Origin: Hyphomicrobiales bacterium
GTDB lineage: Bacteria > Pseudomonadota > Alphaproteobacteria > Rhizobiales > Xanthobacteraceae
Direction: 5' to 3'
DNA length: 64,000 nucleotides
Assembly: GCA_016185205.1 (NCBI GenBank)
Contig: JACPOA010000112.1
Location: forward strand, 1-64,000
The notes beneath the pieces were generated by a model. It made no database searches, was not told the DNA's origin, and worked only from the letters and a program-made list of their open reading frames with translations. A program made the translations under genes and the position numbers. Positions 20,693-29,659 of the stretch are shown here, one piece after another. Position 1 is the stretch's first letter. Each line of letters opens with the position of its first letter.

Positions 20693-20844
20693 GGGCGGGG
20701 TTTGCCAGGGCGGCCAGGCAAATCCGGTTGAAAACCGCCGCGCCAATCCAAGCGAATATCCGGACCGGCGCGGCGGATGTCGATCCTGCGTGTGAGCCGG
20801 TGCGGGCCCAACAAATCAGTTGCATAAGGGGCGACTATAGACTA

Positions 20845-20859
20845 GAACAAAACAAGAAC
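20845..20859. promoter_or_regulatory. LexA SOS box in the uvrA-ssb intergenic region
   Basis: GAAC-AAAACAA-GAAC is a second exact direct repeat with a seven-base spacer, 168 bases from ssb and 240 from uvrA. Its T-rich minus-strand reading looks like strong alphaproteobacterial SOS boxes. It probably controls ssb and possibly uvrA. Confidence 0.82.
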
Positions 20860-21027
20860 AATACTTTTGGGTGCCGCTCGCGTCACACGGCGAGCCTGCG
20901 CAGAAGCCCTGTGGATTAAAGCCAATCGCGCTTGCCGCACTCCGGCGCAGGACTAGGGTGGGCAGTTCAATCAAACGGGACCCGCGCGCGGCAGGCGGGC
21001 CCAAAAAGCGTTCATGTGGAGAGCATC

Positions 21028-21513
21028 ATGGCGGGTAGCGTCAACAAAGTGATCCTGATCGGCAATCTCGGGAAGGATCCGGAAATTCGCCGCACCCAGG
21101 ACGGACGGCCGATCGCCAATCTCAGCGTCGCCACCTCGGAAAGCTGGCGCGACAAGACCACCGGCGAGCGCAAAGAGAAGACCGAGTGGCATCGCGTCGT
21201 CGTCTTCAATGAAGGTCTGTGCAAGATCATCGAGCAATATCTCAAGAAGGGCTCGAAGGTTTATCTGGAAGGCGCGTTGCAGACGCGCAAATGGACGGAC
21301 AAGGAAGGCCACGACAAATACTCCACCGAGGTGGTGCTGCAGGGCTTCAACTCGCAGCTCACCATGCTCGATACCCGCGGCGGCGGTGGCGGTGCCAGCG
21401 CCGACAGCGGCGACGACTTCGGCTCCAGCGGGCCGAGCGCCGCGCGCGAGCGCAAGCCGGCCATGGCCGGCGCCGGCAAGCGCGACGACATGGATGACGA
21501 GATTCCGTTCTGA
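21028..21513 (+). CDS. ssb: Single-stranded DNA-binding protein
   Basis: Ssb coats single-stranded DNA during replication, recombination and repair and recruits partners through its tail. The 161-residue protein has the OB-fold ([17 protein letters not shown], with WHRVVVF and EGALQTRKW), a glycine/serine-rich linker, and the acidic tip DMDDEIPF that binds partner proteins. GGAGA precedes ATG 21028; the open frame upstream is not Ssb-like. It is divergent from uvrA under shared SOS boxes. Confidence 0.97.
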   Translation: MAGSVNKVILIGNLGKDPEIRRTQDGRPIANLSVATSESWRDKTTGERKEKTEWHRVVVFNEGLCKIIEQYLKKGSKVYLEGALQTRKWTDKEGHDKYSTEVVLQGFNSQLTMLDTRGGGGGASADSGDDFGSSGPSAARERKPAMAGAGKRDDMDDEIPF

Positions 21514-21540
21514 CTTAGCGCGACGCTCGGTCCTATCCGC

Positions 21541-21562
21541 CGGTCATGCTCGGCCATGACCG
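21541..21562. repeat. Hairpin downstream of ssb
   Basis: Perfect eight-base arms CGGTCATG and CATGACCG flank a six-base loop, 27 bases after the ssb stop. There is no U-run, so it is only a possible terminator or RNA-stabilising hairpin. Confidence 0.5.
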
Positions 21563-21571
21563 GCAATTGTC

Positions 21572-21690
21572 TTACCCGGCCAGCGCCACGCGCACGCCGT
21601 CGATGACGTATTGCACGGCGAGCGCCGCGAGCAGCGTGACAGCACGATATTGGCGGTGGTGCCCTTGAGCCCCGCGATCACGGCGTTTCG
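21572..21690 (-). pseudogene. Duplicated, frameshifted 3' end of marC
   Basis: The minus strand encodes the last residues of MarC (LAVQYVIDGVRVALAG and a stop). Bases 21579-21635 are identical over 57 positions to 23155-23211 in the intact marC. Further upstream the fragment has lost about 13 bases, which breaks the frame, but it stays similar (GTTANIVLS versus GTTANTVLS) to about 21690. It is separated from the intact gene by a nuclease-like gene. It is either the displaced original end of marC or a duplicate. Confidence 0.88.
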
Positions 21691-21772
21691 CAAACGCCTT
21701 TGGCGGTCATCAAACAGGTCCGCCGCGAGGAAACATTCAATCTCAGTCTCTGGCGCAGGTTACAATGAAATC

Positions 21773-23041
21773 TCACAACACGCGCGAGATGGCCTGAATG
21801 CCCTTCATTCCGGTTCCAAACCGAGCAATCGCGTCCCGATGCTTTTCCAGTTCACCATAGGGCAAGAAGCGTATCTGTAAATCCGCGACACGACTGAATG
21901 CGGGCCGCCGAATTTGGGTCCGAACCTCTTCCTCACGGGTGTCGGGCGCGACCAGAAAAAGTCCGTCCGCGGCATGCAAATTGCTGCTCAATGCGAGATC
22001 GAGCATGCGGACGATGCCGGAGTAGATCGACGTCGTATGCTCAACCTCGAAGGCGGCCATGACGCGCGCGCGGTCCTGATCGAGCCAAAGCACGTCGATG
22101 AGGCGGATCGACTCCGCGCCGGGCATGCTTTCGATCGAATCTGGGAGACAATCCAGGCACCCAGCACCGAGCGTTCCGCCATTGTAGATGCGCCCGCGGT
22201 CATTGGCAGCAATCCACACTTGGTAGCCGATCGCCAGTCCCAGATCCCTGAGCCATGCCTGGACTTCGGTGTGCGTGCGGTCGCCCTCCCGGTCGGCGGC
22301 GATCGATCCCTCGAATCTCTTCGCTGTCTCGCGCATCTTTGACAGCTCCGCGAGCCAAGCGTCGCGCACCGGACCTTCAGCACCGACCGGAGGCGCGGAG
22401 AAGCGCTCAATGCCGACATCGAAGAGAAAACCCGCAACCGCACCAAGATCGTTCGACAGAAGATCGCGGTAGGTCTGGTTTAGTCGCAGCATGCCTGCGC
22501 GCATTGCCACGTAATGGTCCCAGCGACCAAGTTTCACCTTCGAACCTGTGACCGCATTGAAACCATTGACGATGGCTGTATTGAACGGCGGCATCAAGGT
22601 CGGATGCAGGAAATAGAGAAGATTTGCGACCGCTGGTCCAAGCCCTTTGATGGCGAGCCGGTCGATCGTTTCGATTCCGGCGATGATCTCCTGCGCCGTA
22701 TTGCAACACGAGCAATGGTGAAGCAGGCGACCGAACGCACGCTGGTTCTCCTGGCTTTCGTAGATGTCTGGAATCCGAAGCTTTGGTTTCCATAGAAAGG
22801 CGTGATCGGCGCCTTTGAAGATTTGCCGCTGCTCGGCGATGGAGCCGACGATCGTCTCCAGCGAAGATCCCTTGTAGAGGTTGCCGAACGTTCCTGCCTC
22901 GATCTCCTCGACGACTTGAGCGATTCCGCGTCGGATGGATCGGAAGTTCTTGAGCCGCTCCTCCCACAGAAACCACGTCCGATAGGTCGATCCCGGATCG
23001 TCCCGCCAACGTTCGATCAAGACATGCAGCAAATCATCCAC
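21773..23041 (-). CDS. Orphan restriction-endonuclease-like protein, inserted
   Basis: This 422-residue protein is not part of the usual ssb-marC-gyrA neighbourhood. The N-terminal half (about 1-210) contains IKGLGPAVANLLYFLHP, reminiscent of a helix-hairpin-helix segment. The C-terminal half has IDVLW and, after a spacer, AAFEVEHTTSIYSGIVRMLDL; the D...ExE spacing suggests a variant PD-(D/E)XK nuclease core. A restriction or DNA-cleavage role is inferred, not shown. GTG 23041 is the start, with GAGGAG seven bases upstream; a TTG at 23056 is less likely. No methyltransferase, integrase or second defence gene accompanies it. Confidence 0.6.
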   Translation of the reverse strand: MDDLLHVLIERWRDDPGSTYRTWFLWEERLKNFRSIRRGIAQVVEEIEAGTFGNLYKGSSLETIVGSIAEQRQIFKGADHAFLWKPKLRIPDIYESQENQRAFGRLLHHCSCCNTAQEIIAGIETIDRLAIKGLGPAVANLLYFLHPTLMPPFNTAIVNGFNAVTGSKVKLGRWDHYVAMRAGMLRLNQTYRDLLSNDLGAVAGFLFDVGIERFSAPPVGAEGPVRDAWLAELSKMRETAKRFEGSIAADREGDRTHTEVQAWLRDLGLAIGYQVWIAANDRGRIYNGGTLGAGCLDCLPDSIESMPGAESIRLIDVLWLDQDRARVMAAFEVEHTTSIYSGIVRMLDLALSSNLHAADGLFLVAPDTREEEVRTQIRRPAFSRVADLQIRFLPYGELEKHRDAIARFGTGMKGIQAISRVL

Positions 23042-23147
23042 GAACGTGCTCCTCAAAAACGAGTTCTATTCGCGTACTAGAAATATAGCACAGGTCATCT
23101 CGGCATACCGCGAATATCCATTGGCCGGATCGCCTAGCACTCGCGCT

Positions 23148-23774
23148 TTAACCCGCCAGCGCCACGCGCACGCCGTCGATGACGTATTGCACGGCGAGCG
23201 CCGCGAGCAGCACGCCCAGCAGTCGCGACAGCACGGTGTTGGCGGTGGTGCCCATCAGCCGTGCGATCGGCGTGGCGAGCGCGAACACCAGGAAGCACAG
23301 CGCCAGCACCGTCGCGATCACCGCCAGCAGGATCGCCAGCCGCAGCGGGTCGCCGCCGCCGCGGCCGGCCAGCAGCACGGTCGCGGTGATCGCGCCCGGT
23401 CCCGCCATCAGCGGAATCGCGAGCGGGAAGGCGGCGATGTTGCGCACGCGCTCCTCGAGCGCCTGCTCGGCCTGCTGCGACTGCCGCTCGATGCGCACGC
23501 CGAACACCATTTCCGACGCGATCGAGAACAGCAGCAGGCCGCCGGCGATGCGGAACGCCGGCAGGGTGATCGACAAAGTGCGCAGCAGCCAGTCGCCGAC
23601 CAAGGCGCAGCCGGCCAGGATCGCGGCCGCGATCAGGCAGGCGCGCAGCGCCACGCTAAGGCGCGAGCGCGCCGGCAAGTCATGCGTGATCGCGATAAAC
23701 GTCGGCACCAGACCGACGGGATCGACCACCACCAGCAGGGTGACCAAGGCGGAGATGAGGAATTCGACCGGCAT
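23148..23774 (-). CDS. MarC family integral membrane protein
   Basis: The 208-residue inner-membrane protein of the MarC/UPF0056 family has six hydrophobic segments, the VVDPVGLVPTF motif in the first helix and PLMAGPGAITA in the middle, both characteristic. Function is unknown; the old link to antibiotic resistance is not supported. It is divergent from gyrA, as in other Rhizobiales. Its 3' end is duplicated at 21572-21690, next to ssb. Confidence 0.88.
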   Translation of the reverse strand: MPVEFLISALVTLLVVVDPVGLVPTFIAITHDLPARSRLSVALRACLIAAAILAGCALVGDWLLRTLSITLPAFRIAGGLLLFSIASEMVFGVRIERQSQQAEQALEERVRNIAAFPLAIPLMAGPGAITATVLLAGRGGGDPLRLAILLAVIATVLALCFLVFALATPIARLMGTTANTVLSRLLGVLLAALAVQYVIDGVRVALAG

Positions 23775-23992
23775 GGCTTCGCCTAACGATAGCTTGGGGC
23801 GGGGGTCAAATCGACGGCAAAAATAGCCCCGCTAAAGGGCCGTTTTGCAGGCGGTTTTCGGCCCCGGCAAATAGTTCCTAAATTATTGAAAATATGCAGG
23901 AAAATAGGCTGTATCGACCGCGTTTTCGGGTGGCAAAGGGGAGGTGAATCAGCTAGAAAAAAGCTCAAGCAAACCCGCGCGGGAACTCAATT

Positions 23993-26728
23993 TTGTCCGA
24001 CACTGAAACTCCGAAACCGGGGGACGGCAGTCCTTCCGACGTGCGCCCCGTTTCGATCACCGAGGAAATGAAGCGCAGCTATCTCGATTACGCCATGAGC
24101 GTGATCGTGTCGCGTGCGCTGCCCGACGTGCGCGACGGCTTGAAGCCGGTGCACCGGCGCATCCTCTATTCGATGCACGAGCAGGGCCACACGCCCGACA
24201 AGAAATACGTCAAATCGGCGCGCGTGGTCGGCGACGTGATGGGCAAATATCACCCGCACGGCGATCAGGCGATCTACGACGCGCTGGTGCGCATGGCGCA
24301 GGATTTCTCCATGCGCCTGCAACTGATCGACGGGCAGGGCAATTACGGCTCGGTCGACGGCGATCCGCCGGCGGCCATGCGCTACACCGAGTGCCGGTTG
24401 GCGAAGCCGGCGATGGCGCTGCTCGACGACATCGACAAGGACACCGTCAATTTCGTTGCCAACTACGACGGCAATGAGCGGGAGCCGGCGGTGCTGCCGG
24501 CGCGCTTTCCCAATCTGCTGGTCAACGGCGCCGGCGGCATCGCGGTCGGCATGGCCACCAATATTCCGCCGCACAATCTCGGCGAGGTGATCGATGCCTG
24601 CATGGCGGTGATCGACGATCCGGCGATCGGCATCGACGAGCTGATCAAGATCGTGCCCGGTCCGGATTTTCCGACCGGCGGCATCATTCTCGGCCGCGCC
24701 GGCATCCGCGCCGCCTACGAAGGCGGCCGCGGCTCGATCGTGATGCGCGGCAAAATCGCCTTCGAGACCATCCGCAAGGAGCGCGAAGCGATCATCATCA
24801 GCGAAATTCCCTATCAGGTGAACAAGGCGACCATGGTCGAGCGCATCGCCGAGCTGGTGCGCGACAAGAAGATCGACGGCATTTCCGACCTGCGCGACGA
24901 GAGCGACCGCGACGGCTACCGCGTGGTGATCGAGCTCAAGCGCGACGCCGAGCGCGACGTCGTGCTCAACCAGCTCTATCGCTTCACGCCGCTGCAATCG
25001 AGCTTCGGCGTCAACACCGTGGCGCTCGACGGCGGCCGCCCGCTGCTGATGACGCTGAAGGATCTGCTCGCCGCCTTCGTCGCCTTCCGCGAAGAGGTGG
25101 TGTCGCGGCGCACCAAGTTCCTGCTGACCAAGGCGCGCGACCGCGCCCATGTGCTGGTCGGCCTCGCCATCGCGGTCGCCAATATCGACGAGGTGATCAA
25201 GCTGATCCGCGGTTCGCGCGACGCCAACGAAGCGCGCGAAGCTTTGATGTCGCGCGAATGGCCGGCCACCACGGCGGCCACGCTGATCGAGCTGATCGAC
25301 GATCCACGCCATAAGGTCAGCAGCAAGGGCACCGCGCGGTTGTCGATCGAGCAGGCCAAAGCCATCCTCGATCTGCGCCTGCAACGGCTGACTGCGCTTG
25401 GCCGCGACGAGATCAAGGCCGAGCTCGACAAGCTCGCCGCCGAGATCGCGGATTATTTGGATATCCTTCGTTCCCGCGCGCGCATCCAGGCGATCATCAA
25501 GCACGAGTTGTCGACGCTGAAATCCGAATTCGCCACGCCGCGCCGCACCGAGATTTCGGAAGCGATCGGCGAGATGGAAGACGAGGATCTGATCCAGCGC
25601 GAGGACATGGTCGTCACCGTCTCGCATCTCGGCTACATCAAGCGCGTGCCGCTCTCGACCTATCGCGCGCAGCGGCGCGGCGGCAAAGGCCGCGGCGGCA
25701 TGCAGGTGCGCGAGGAGGATTTCGTCTCGCGGCTGTTCGTCGCCTCGACGCATTCGCCGGTGCTGTTCTTCTCCTCGGCGGGCCAGGTCTACAAGGAAAA
25801 GGTCTGGCGGTTGCCGCTATCGGCGCCGCAGGCGCGCGGCAAGGCACTGATCAACATCCTGCCGCTCGATGCGGGCGAGACCATCACCAGCATCATGCCG
25901 CTGCCCGAGGACGAGAAGACCTGGGGCCAACTCGACGTGATGTTCGCCACCACCAAGGGCACGGTACGGCGCAATAAGCTTTCCGACTTCGTCGAGGTGC
26001 GCCGCTCCGGCATCATCGCCATGAAGCTCAGCCAGGGCGAGGGCATCGTCGGCGTGCAGATCTGCACCGAGAAGGACGACGTGCTGCTCACCTCGTCGGG
26101 CGGCCAGTGCATCCGCTTCCCGGTCACCGACGTGCGCGTGTTCACCGGCCGCACCTCGATGGGCGTGCGCGGCATCGCGCTCGACGCCGACGACAAGCTG
26201 ATCTCGATGTCGATCCTGCGCCATGTCGACGCCAGCTCGGAGGAGCGCGTCGGCTATCTCAAGCGCGCCAATGCGGTGCGGCGCGGCGGTGGCGAAGAGG
26301 AGGCGGCGGTGGACGCCGAGGAGGCCGTGGTGGCCATCGAACTCGGCGAGCAGCGCTATGTCGAGCTGTCGGCGGCCGAGCAGTTCGTGCTCACGCTGTC
26401 GGAGCGCGGCTACGGCAAGCGCACCTCGTCCTACGAATACCGCATCACCGGCCGCGGCGGCAAAGGCATCGTCGCCATGGATATCTGGGAGAAGGGCAAG
26501 GACGGCAAGTTCAAGCTCAAGCCGAAGATCGGCCGGCTGGTCGGCTCGTTTCCGATCGAGGAAGACGACCAGGTCATGCTGGTCACCGACCAGGGCAAGC
26601 TGATCCGCACCAAAGTCGCCGGCATCCGCATCGCCGGCCGCTCCACGCAGGGCGTGATCGTGCTCAACACGCACGAGGACGAGCACGTGGTGTCGGTCGA
26701 GCGGCTGAGCGAGGATGAAGGCGAATAG
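23993..26728 (+). CDS. gyrA: DNA gyrase subunit A
   Basis: GyrA is the breakage-reunion subunit that, with GyrB, introduces negative supercoils. The 911-residue protein has the active-site tyrosine ([10 protein letters not shown], Tyr131). Its C-terminal domain contains the GyrA box QRRGGKG (from residue 560), which separates gyrase from topoisomerase IV. The quinolone-determining region reads [11 protein letters not shown], so the position equal to E. coli Ser83 is glutamine (Gln92) while Asp87 is kept (Asp96). The start is TTG 23993; no nearer ATG precedes the conserved [14 protein letters not shown] segment. Confidence 0.96.
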   Translation: MSDTETPKPGDGSPSDVRPVSITEEMKRSYLDYAMSVIVSRALPDVRDGLKPVHRRILYSMHEQGHTPDKKYVKSARVVGDVMGKYHPHGDQAIYDALVRMAQDFSMRLQLIDGQGNYGSVDGDPPAAMRYTECRLAKPAMALLDDIDKDTVNFVANYDGNEREPAVLPARFPNLLVNGAGGIAVGMATNIPPHNLGEVIDACMAVIDDPAIGIDELIKIVPGPDFPTGGIILGRAGIRAAYEGGRGSIVMRGKIAFETIRKEREAIIISEIPYQVNKATMVERIAELVRDKKIDGISDLRDESDRDGYRVVIELKRDAERDVVLNQLYRFTPLQSSFGVNTVALDGGRPLLMTLKDLLAAFVAFREEVVSRRTKFLLTKARDRAHVLVGLAIAVANIDEVIKLIRGSRDANEAREALMSREWPATTAATLIELIDDPRHKVSSKGTARLSIEQAKAILDLRLQRLTALGRDEIKAELDKLAAEIADYLDILRSRARIQAIIKHELSTLKSEFATPRRTEISEAIGEMEDEDLIQREDMVVTVSHLGYIKRVPLSTYRAQRRGGKGRGGMQVREEDFVSRLFVASTHSPVLFFSSAGQVYKEKVWRLPLSAPQARGKALINILPLDAGETITSIMPLPEDEKTWGQLDVMFATTKGTVRRNKLSDFVEVRRSGIIAMKLSQGEGIVGVQICTEKDDVLLTSSGGQCIRFPVTDVRVFTGRTSMGVRGIALDADDKLISMSILRHVDASSEERVGYLKRANAVRRGGGEEEAAVDAEEAVVAIELGEQRYVELSAAEQFVLTLSERGYGKRTSSYEYRITGRGGKGIVAMDIWEKGKDGKFKLKPKIGRLVGSFPIEEDDQVMLVTDQGKLIRTKVAGIRIAGRSTQGVIVLNTHEDEHVVSVERLSEDEGE

Positions 26729-26732
26729 CGCG

Positions 26733-27434
26733 TTAGCGCGCGCCGGCTTGCTCTAGAATCTTCGCCATCTCGGCAAAACCGCGCCCGCGCGCCAGCCTAA
26801 GCGGCGTGCTGCCGCTACGGTCGGCCAGATTGACGTTGGCGCCGGCCTTCACCAAGGCCGCAAGGCAGGCGACATGACGCTTGCCGCCGTCGCCCAGCAC
26901 GATCGACTCGATCAATGCGGTCCAGCCCAGATTGTTGACGTGATCGAGCGGCGCCTTGGCGGCGATCAGCGTGCGTACGACTTCATCGTGACCGAGATGG
27001 GCGGCGGCGATCAGCGCGGTGCCTTCATAGGGACTGGTGATGTTGGTGGCGCGGCCGCCGCCGGCGAGCGCAAGCTTGAGCATCGGCACGTCGTTGGCGA
27101 CCGCGGCGATGGTGACGATGTCGTATTTCTGCGCCTCCAGCGCGTTGGCATCGGCGCCAAGCTTGAGCAAGGCGCGCGCCGCGTCCGGCTTGCGCATGAA
27201 GACGGCGACGTGCAGCGGCGTGCGTTGGTGGGGGTCGCGCGCCTCGATCGCCGCACCAGCCTTCACCAGGCGTTCGATCGAGGCCACATCGCCCTTGGCC
27301 GCGGCGGCATGCAGGCCGCGATAGGCGGTAATCTCGGCAGCTCCCGGCGCAATTTGCGCGGAGGCGGGCAGGGCCAAAGCCAAGACCATGACCAGAAAGA
27401 GCAATGTCAGCCAGGGTGTCGCTTTTGCCGTCAT
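26733..27434 (-). CDS. Exported ankyrin-repeat protein
   Basis: The 233-residue protein has a signal peptide (hydrophobic stretch with cleavage near ASAQ) followed by five to six ankyrin repeats, recognisable by TPLHVAVFMRKPDAARALL, GTALIAAAHLGHDEVVRTL and STPLRLARGRGFAEMAKIL. A periplasmic protein-protein interaction role is likely; the partner is unknown. ATG 27434 follows AGGCGG; a GTG seven codons upstream is the alternative. It converges on gyrA with four bases between. Confidence 0.85.
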   Translation of the reverse strand: MTAKATPWLTLLFLVMVLALALPASAQIAPGAAEITAYRGLHAAAAKGDVASIERLVKAGAAIEARDPHQRTPLHVAVFMRKPDAARALLKLGADANALEAQKYDIVTIAAVANDVPMLKLALAGGGRATNITSPYEGTALIAAAHLGHDEVVRTLIAAKAPLDHVNNLGWTALIESIVLGDGGKRHVACLAALVKAGANVNLADRSGSTPLRLARGRGFAEMAKILEQAGAR

Positions 27435-27507
27435 GATGCCGCCTGCGTTGGTCACGTCAGGCTTATAAACACCGCGCAGGCGCTATCAGTCGAGAGGAGG
27501 CTTACTC

Positions 27508-27732
27508 CTATTGGCCGAGCCGCTCGACCGTGACCAGGCGGACGCGCGGATTGCCGAATTCGGTGCCGACGCAATTGAGGTAGGGCCAGGCGCGCTGGGT
27601 GCAGGCCTTCAAGGCGGTCTCGGCGGGCTTGGCCAGCGGGCCGGCGTCGACATGGGCGGTGGGCGCTGACAGCACGGTGACGACGGCGGCAATGGCGGCG
27701 GCGATCACGACGGCGGCGGTCGATTTCAGCAT
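27508..27732 (-). CDS. Small exported hypothetical protein
   Basis: This 74-residue protein has a signal peptide or N-terminal anchor (VVIAAAIAAVVTVLSAP). The mature part has two cysteines (KACTQRAWPYLNCVG), probably disulfide-bonded in the periplasm. AGGGGAC precedes the ATG. The pattern matches a small conserved Rhizobiales family without a known role. It is upstream of the ankyrin gene on the same strand, 73 bases away. Confidence 0.72.
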   Translation of the reverse strand: MLKSTAAVVIAAAIAAVVTVLSAPTAHVDAGPLAKPAETALKACTQRAWPYLNCVGTEFGNPRVRLVTVERLGQ

Positions 27733-27880
27733 GACGGTCCCCTGTTTCTGGCGAGCTTGTTGACGCTCTTGAGGGTTAGTCGGGGCTGACCGGCTAAAGG
27801 TTCAAAGCCTCAACGCGCGAAGCGGGCAAAGCGTTCAAGGCGGCCTTGCGGGGCGTAAAAACCCGGGTTAGACCCCAATT

Positions 27881-28378
27881 ATGCCGCGGATCGCCCTCTA
27901 TGCCGGGTCGTTCGACCCGGTGACCAACGGTCATCTCGACGTGATCGGCCACGCCGTCCGGCTGGCCGACAAATTGGTGCTGGCGGTCGGGGTCAATCCC
28001 GGCAAGGCGCCGCTGTTTTCCGCCGACGAGCGGCTGGCCATGCTGCAGGAAATCTGCGCCCCGCTGGCGCGCGCGGCCAAGTGCGAACTCGCCTGCGTGA
28101 CCTTTTCCGGCCTGGTGGTGGAAGCCGCCCGCACCGCGGGGGCGACGATCCTGGTGCGCGGCCTGCGCGACAGCACCGACTTCAATTACGAAATGCAGAT
28201 GGCGGGCATGAACGAGGCGATGGCGCCCGGCATCCAGAGCGTGTTCCTGCCGGCCTCGCCGATGGTGCGCCCGATCACCGCCACATTGGTGCGCCAGATC
28301 GCCGGCATGGGCGGCGACGTCTCCGCTTTCGTGCCGGCCGCCGTGGCCGCGCGCCTGAAGAAAAAGTTCTCCCGTTAA
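27881..28378 (+). CDS. coaD: Phosphopantetheine adenylyltransferase
   Basis: CoaD joins 4'-phosphopantetheine and ATP to dephospho-CoA, the penultimate step of coenzyme A synthesis. The 165-residue nucleotidyltransferase has [14 protein letters not shown] with the TNGH active-site motif (15-18) and the [15 protein letters not shown] segment typical of bacterial PPAT. Length is standard. The downstream cyclophilin begins 27 bases after its stop, so coaD and the two isomerase genes probably form one operon. Confidence 0.97.
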   Translation: MPRIALYAGSFDPVTNGHLDVIGHAVRLADKLVLAVGVNPGKAPLFSADERLAMLQEICAPLARAAKCELACVTFSGLVVEAARTAGATILVRGLRDSTDFNYEMQMAGMNEAMAPGIQSVFLPASPMVRPITATLVRQIAGMGGDVSAFVPAAVAARLKKKFSR

Positions 28379-28404
28379 GCGCCAACACCAAAATCGGAGA
28401 GTTC

Positions 28405-29013
28405 ATGATCCGCATTCTCGCTTTCGTCATTGCACTGGTATGCGCGGCGCCTGCGGTCGCGCAGGCGCCGAATGAGCCGGCGCCGGCGAGCTACAAGGTG
28501 AAATTCGACACCAGCAAGGGCGTCTTCGTCGTGCAGGTGACGCGCGCCTGGGCGCCGCAGGGCGCCGACCGCTTCTACAATCTGGTGAAGAGCGGCTTCT
28601 ACGACAATGTGCGCTTCTTCCGCGTGGTTTCCGGCTTCATGGTGCAGTTCGGCATCAACGGCGATCCGGCGGTGATGGCCGGTTGGCGCGACCGGCCGAT
28701 CAAGGACGATCCGGTCACCCAGAGCAACAAGCGCGGCTATATCACCTTCGCGATGGCCGGGCCGAACACACGCACCTCGCAGGTGTTCATCAATTTCGGC
28801 GATAACTCGCGGCTCGACGCCTCGGGCTTTCCGCCGTTCGGCCAAGTCGTGTCCGGCATGGACGTGGTCGACAAGCTCAATCCCGAATACGGCGAGGGCG
28901 CACCGAACGGCCGCGGTCCCGACCAGAGCCGCCTGCAGCGCGAAGGCAATGCCTATCTCGCCCAGGCATTCCCGCGCCTGGATTTCGTGAAAAAAGCCAC
29001 CATCGAGCGCTGA
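28405..29013 (+). CDS. Periplasmic cyclophilin-type peptidyl-prolyl isomerase
   Basis: This 202-residue protein has a signal peptide (about 20 residues, cleavage near AVAQ), so it acts in the periplasm on folding exported proteins. The cyclophilin domain shows GVFVVQVTRAWAPQGADRFYNLV, VRFFRVVSGFMVQFG and TSQVFINFGDN. The catalytic arginine is kept in FFRVVSGF, while the usual Q-F-F-I is QVFIN. A C-terminal extension after GMDVVDKLNPEYGEG is longer than in PpiB. Confidence 0.9.
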   Translation: MIRILAFVIALVCAAPAVAQAPNEPAPASYKVKFDTSKGVFVVQVTRAWAPQGADRFYNLVKSGFYDNVRFFRVVSGFMVQFGINGDPAVMAGWRDRPIKDDPVTQSNKRGYITFAMAGPNTRTSQVFINFGDNSRLDASGFPPFGQVVSGMDVVDKLNPEYGEGAPNGRGPDQSRLQREGNAYLAQAFPRLDFVKKATIER

Positions 29014-29048
29014 CGCGCCGAATCCATAGTTCGAAAGGAAACGACACA

Positions 29049-29504
29049 ATGGCTAAACCCGAAGACACGCTCACGCTGGAAACCACCAAGGGCAAGGTGG
29101 TGATCGCCATGCGGCCGGATCTGGCGCCCGGCCACGTCGCGCGCATCAAGGAACTGGTTAAAGAGGGCTTCTACGACGGCATCGTGTTCCACCGTGTGAT
29201 CGAGGGCTTCATGGCGCAGACCGGCTGCCCGCAGGGCACCGGCACCGGCGGCTCCGGCAAGAAGCTCAAAGCCGAGTTCAACAAGGAGCCGCATGTGCGC
29301 GGCACCGTTTCGATGGCGCGCGCGGCCAATCCGGATTCCGGCGACAGCCAGTTCTTCATCTGCTTCGACGACGCCCGCTTTCTCGACAACCAGTACACCG
29401 CCTGGGGCAACGTGATCGAGGGCATGGAAAACGTCGACAAGATCAAGCGCGGCGAGCCGGTCGCCAGCCCCGACAAGATCGTCAAGGCGACCATGGGGGA
29501 GTAG
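29049..29504 (+). CDS. ppiB: Cytoplasmic cyclophilin PpiB
   Basis: The 151-residue cyclophilin has no signal peptide and is presumably cytoplasmic. The catalytic motifs are complete: VFHRVIEGFMAQTG (active-site Arg), SQFFICFDD and the start LTLETTKGKVVIAM. It follows the periplasmic cyclophilin by 35 bases, giving a tandem pair with different cell compartments, an arrangement typical for alphaproteobacteria. Confidence 0.93.
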   Translation: MAKPEDTLTLETTKGKVVIAMRPDLAPGHVARIKELVKEGFYDGIVFHRVIEGFMAQTGCPQGTGTGGSGKKLKAEFNKEPHVRGTVSMARAANPDSGDSQFFICFDDARFLDNQYTAWGNVIEGMENVDKIKRGEPVASPDKIVKATMGE

Positions 29505-29510
29505 GGATTT

Positions 29511-29651
29511 GTCATTCCGGGACGGCCCGAAGGGCCGGACCCGGAATCCAGGCGCAACTGTCACGGAGCATGGCTCTGGATTCCGGGTTCGCGCGCCATA
29601 GCGCGTCGAAGACGCGCGTAAACGCGCTTATGGCGCGCGCCCCGGAATGAC
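29511..29651. repeat. GTCATTCCGGG long palindromic intergenic repeat
   Basis: Outer arms GTCATTCCGGG and CCCGGAATGAC enclose nested inverted segments (GGCCCGAAGGGCC; GGATTCCGGG with CCGGAATCC; GCGCGCCATAGCGCG with CGCTTATGGCGCGC). This composite type is frequent between genes in Bradyrhizobium-like genomes. It fills the gap between ppiB and queA. Confidence 0.85.
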
Positions 29652-29659
29652 GAGACATT

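Noticed and set aside
21541-21562. The hairpin after ssb as an attachment site of the marC insertion
   Set aside because: It is a perfect palindrome without a partner copy at the other end of the insertion.
23987-25753. A long minus-strand frame across gyrA
   Set aside because: It is antisense to gyrA with shadow composition; GyrA motifs fix the true strand.
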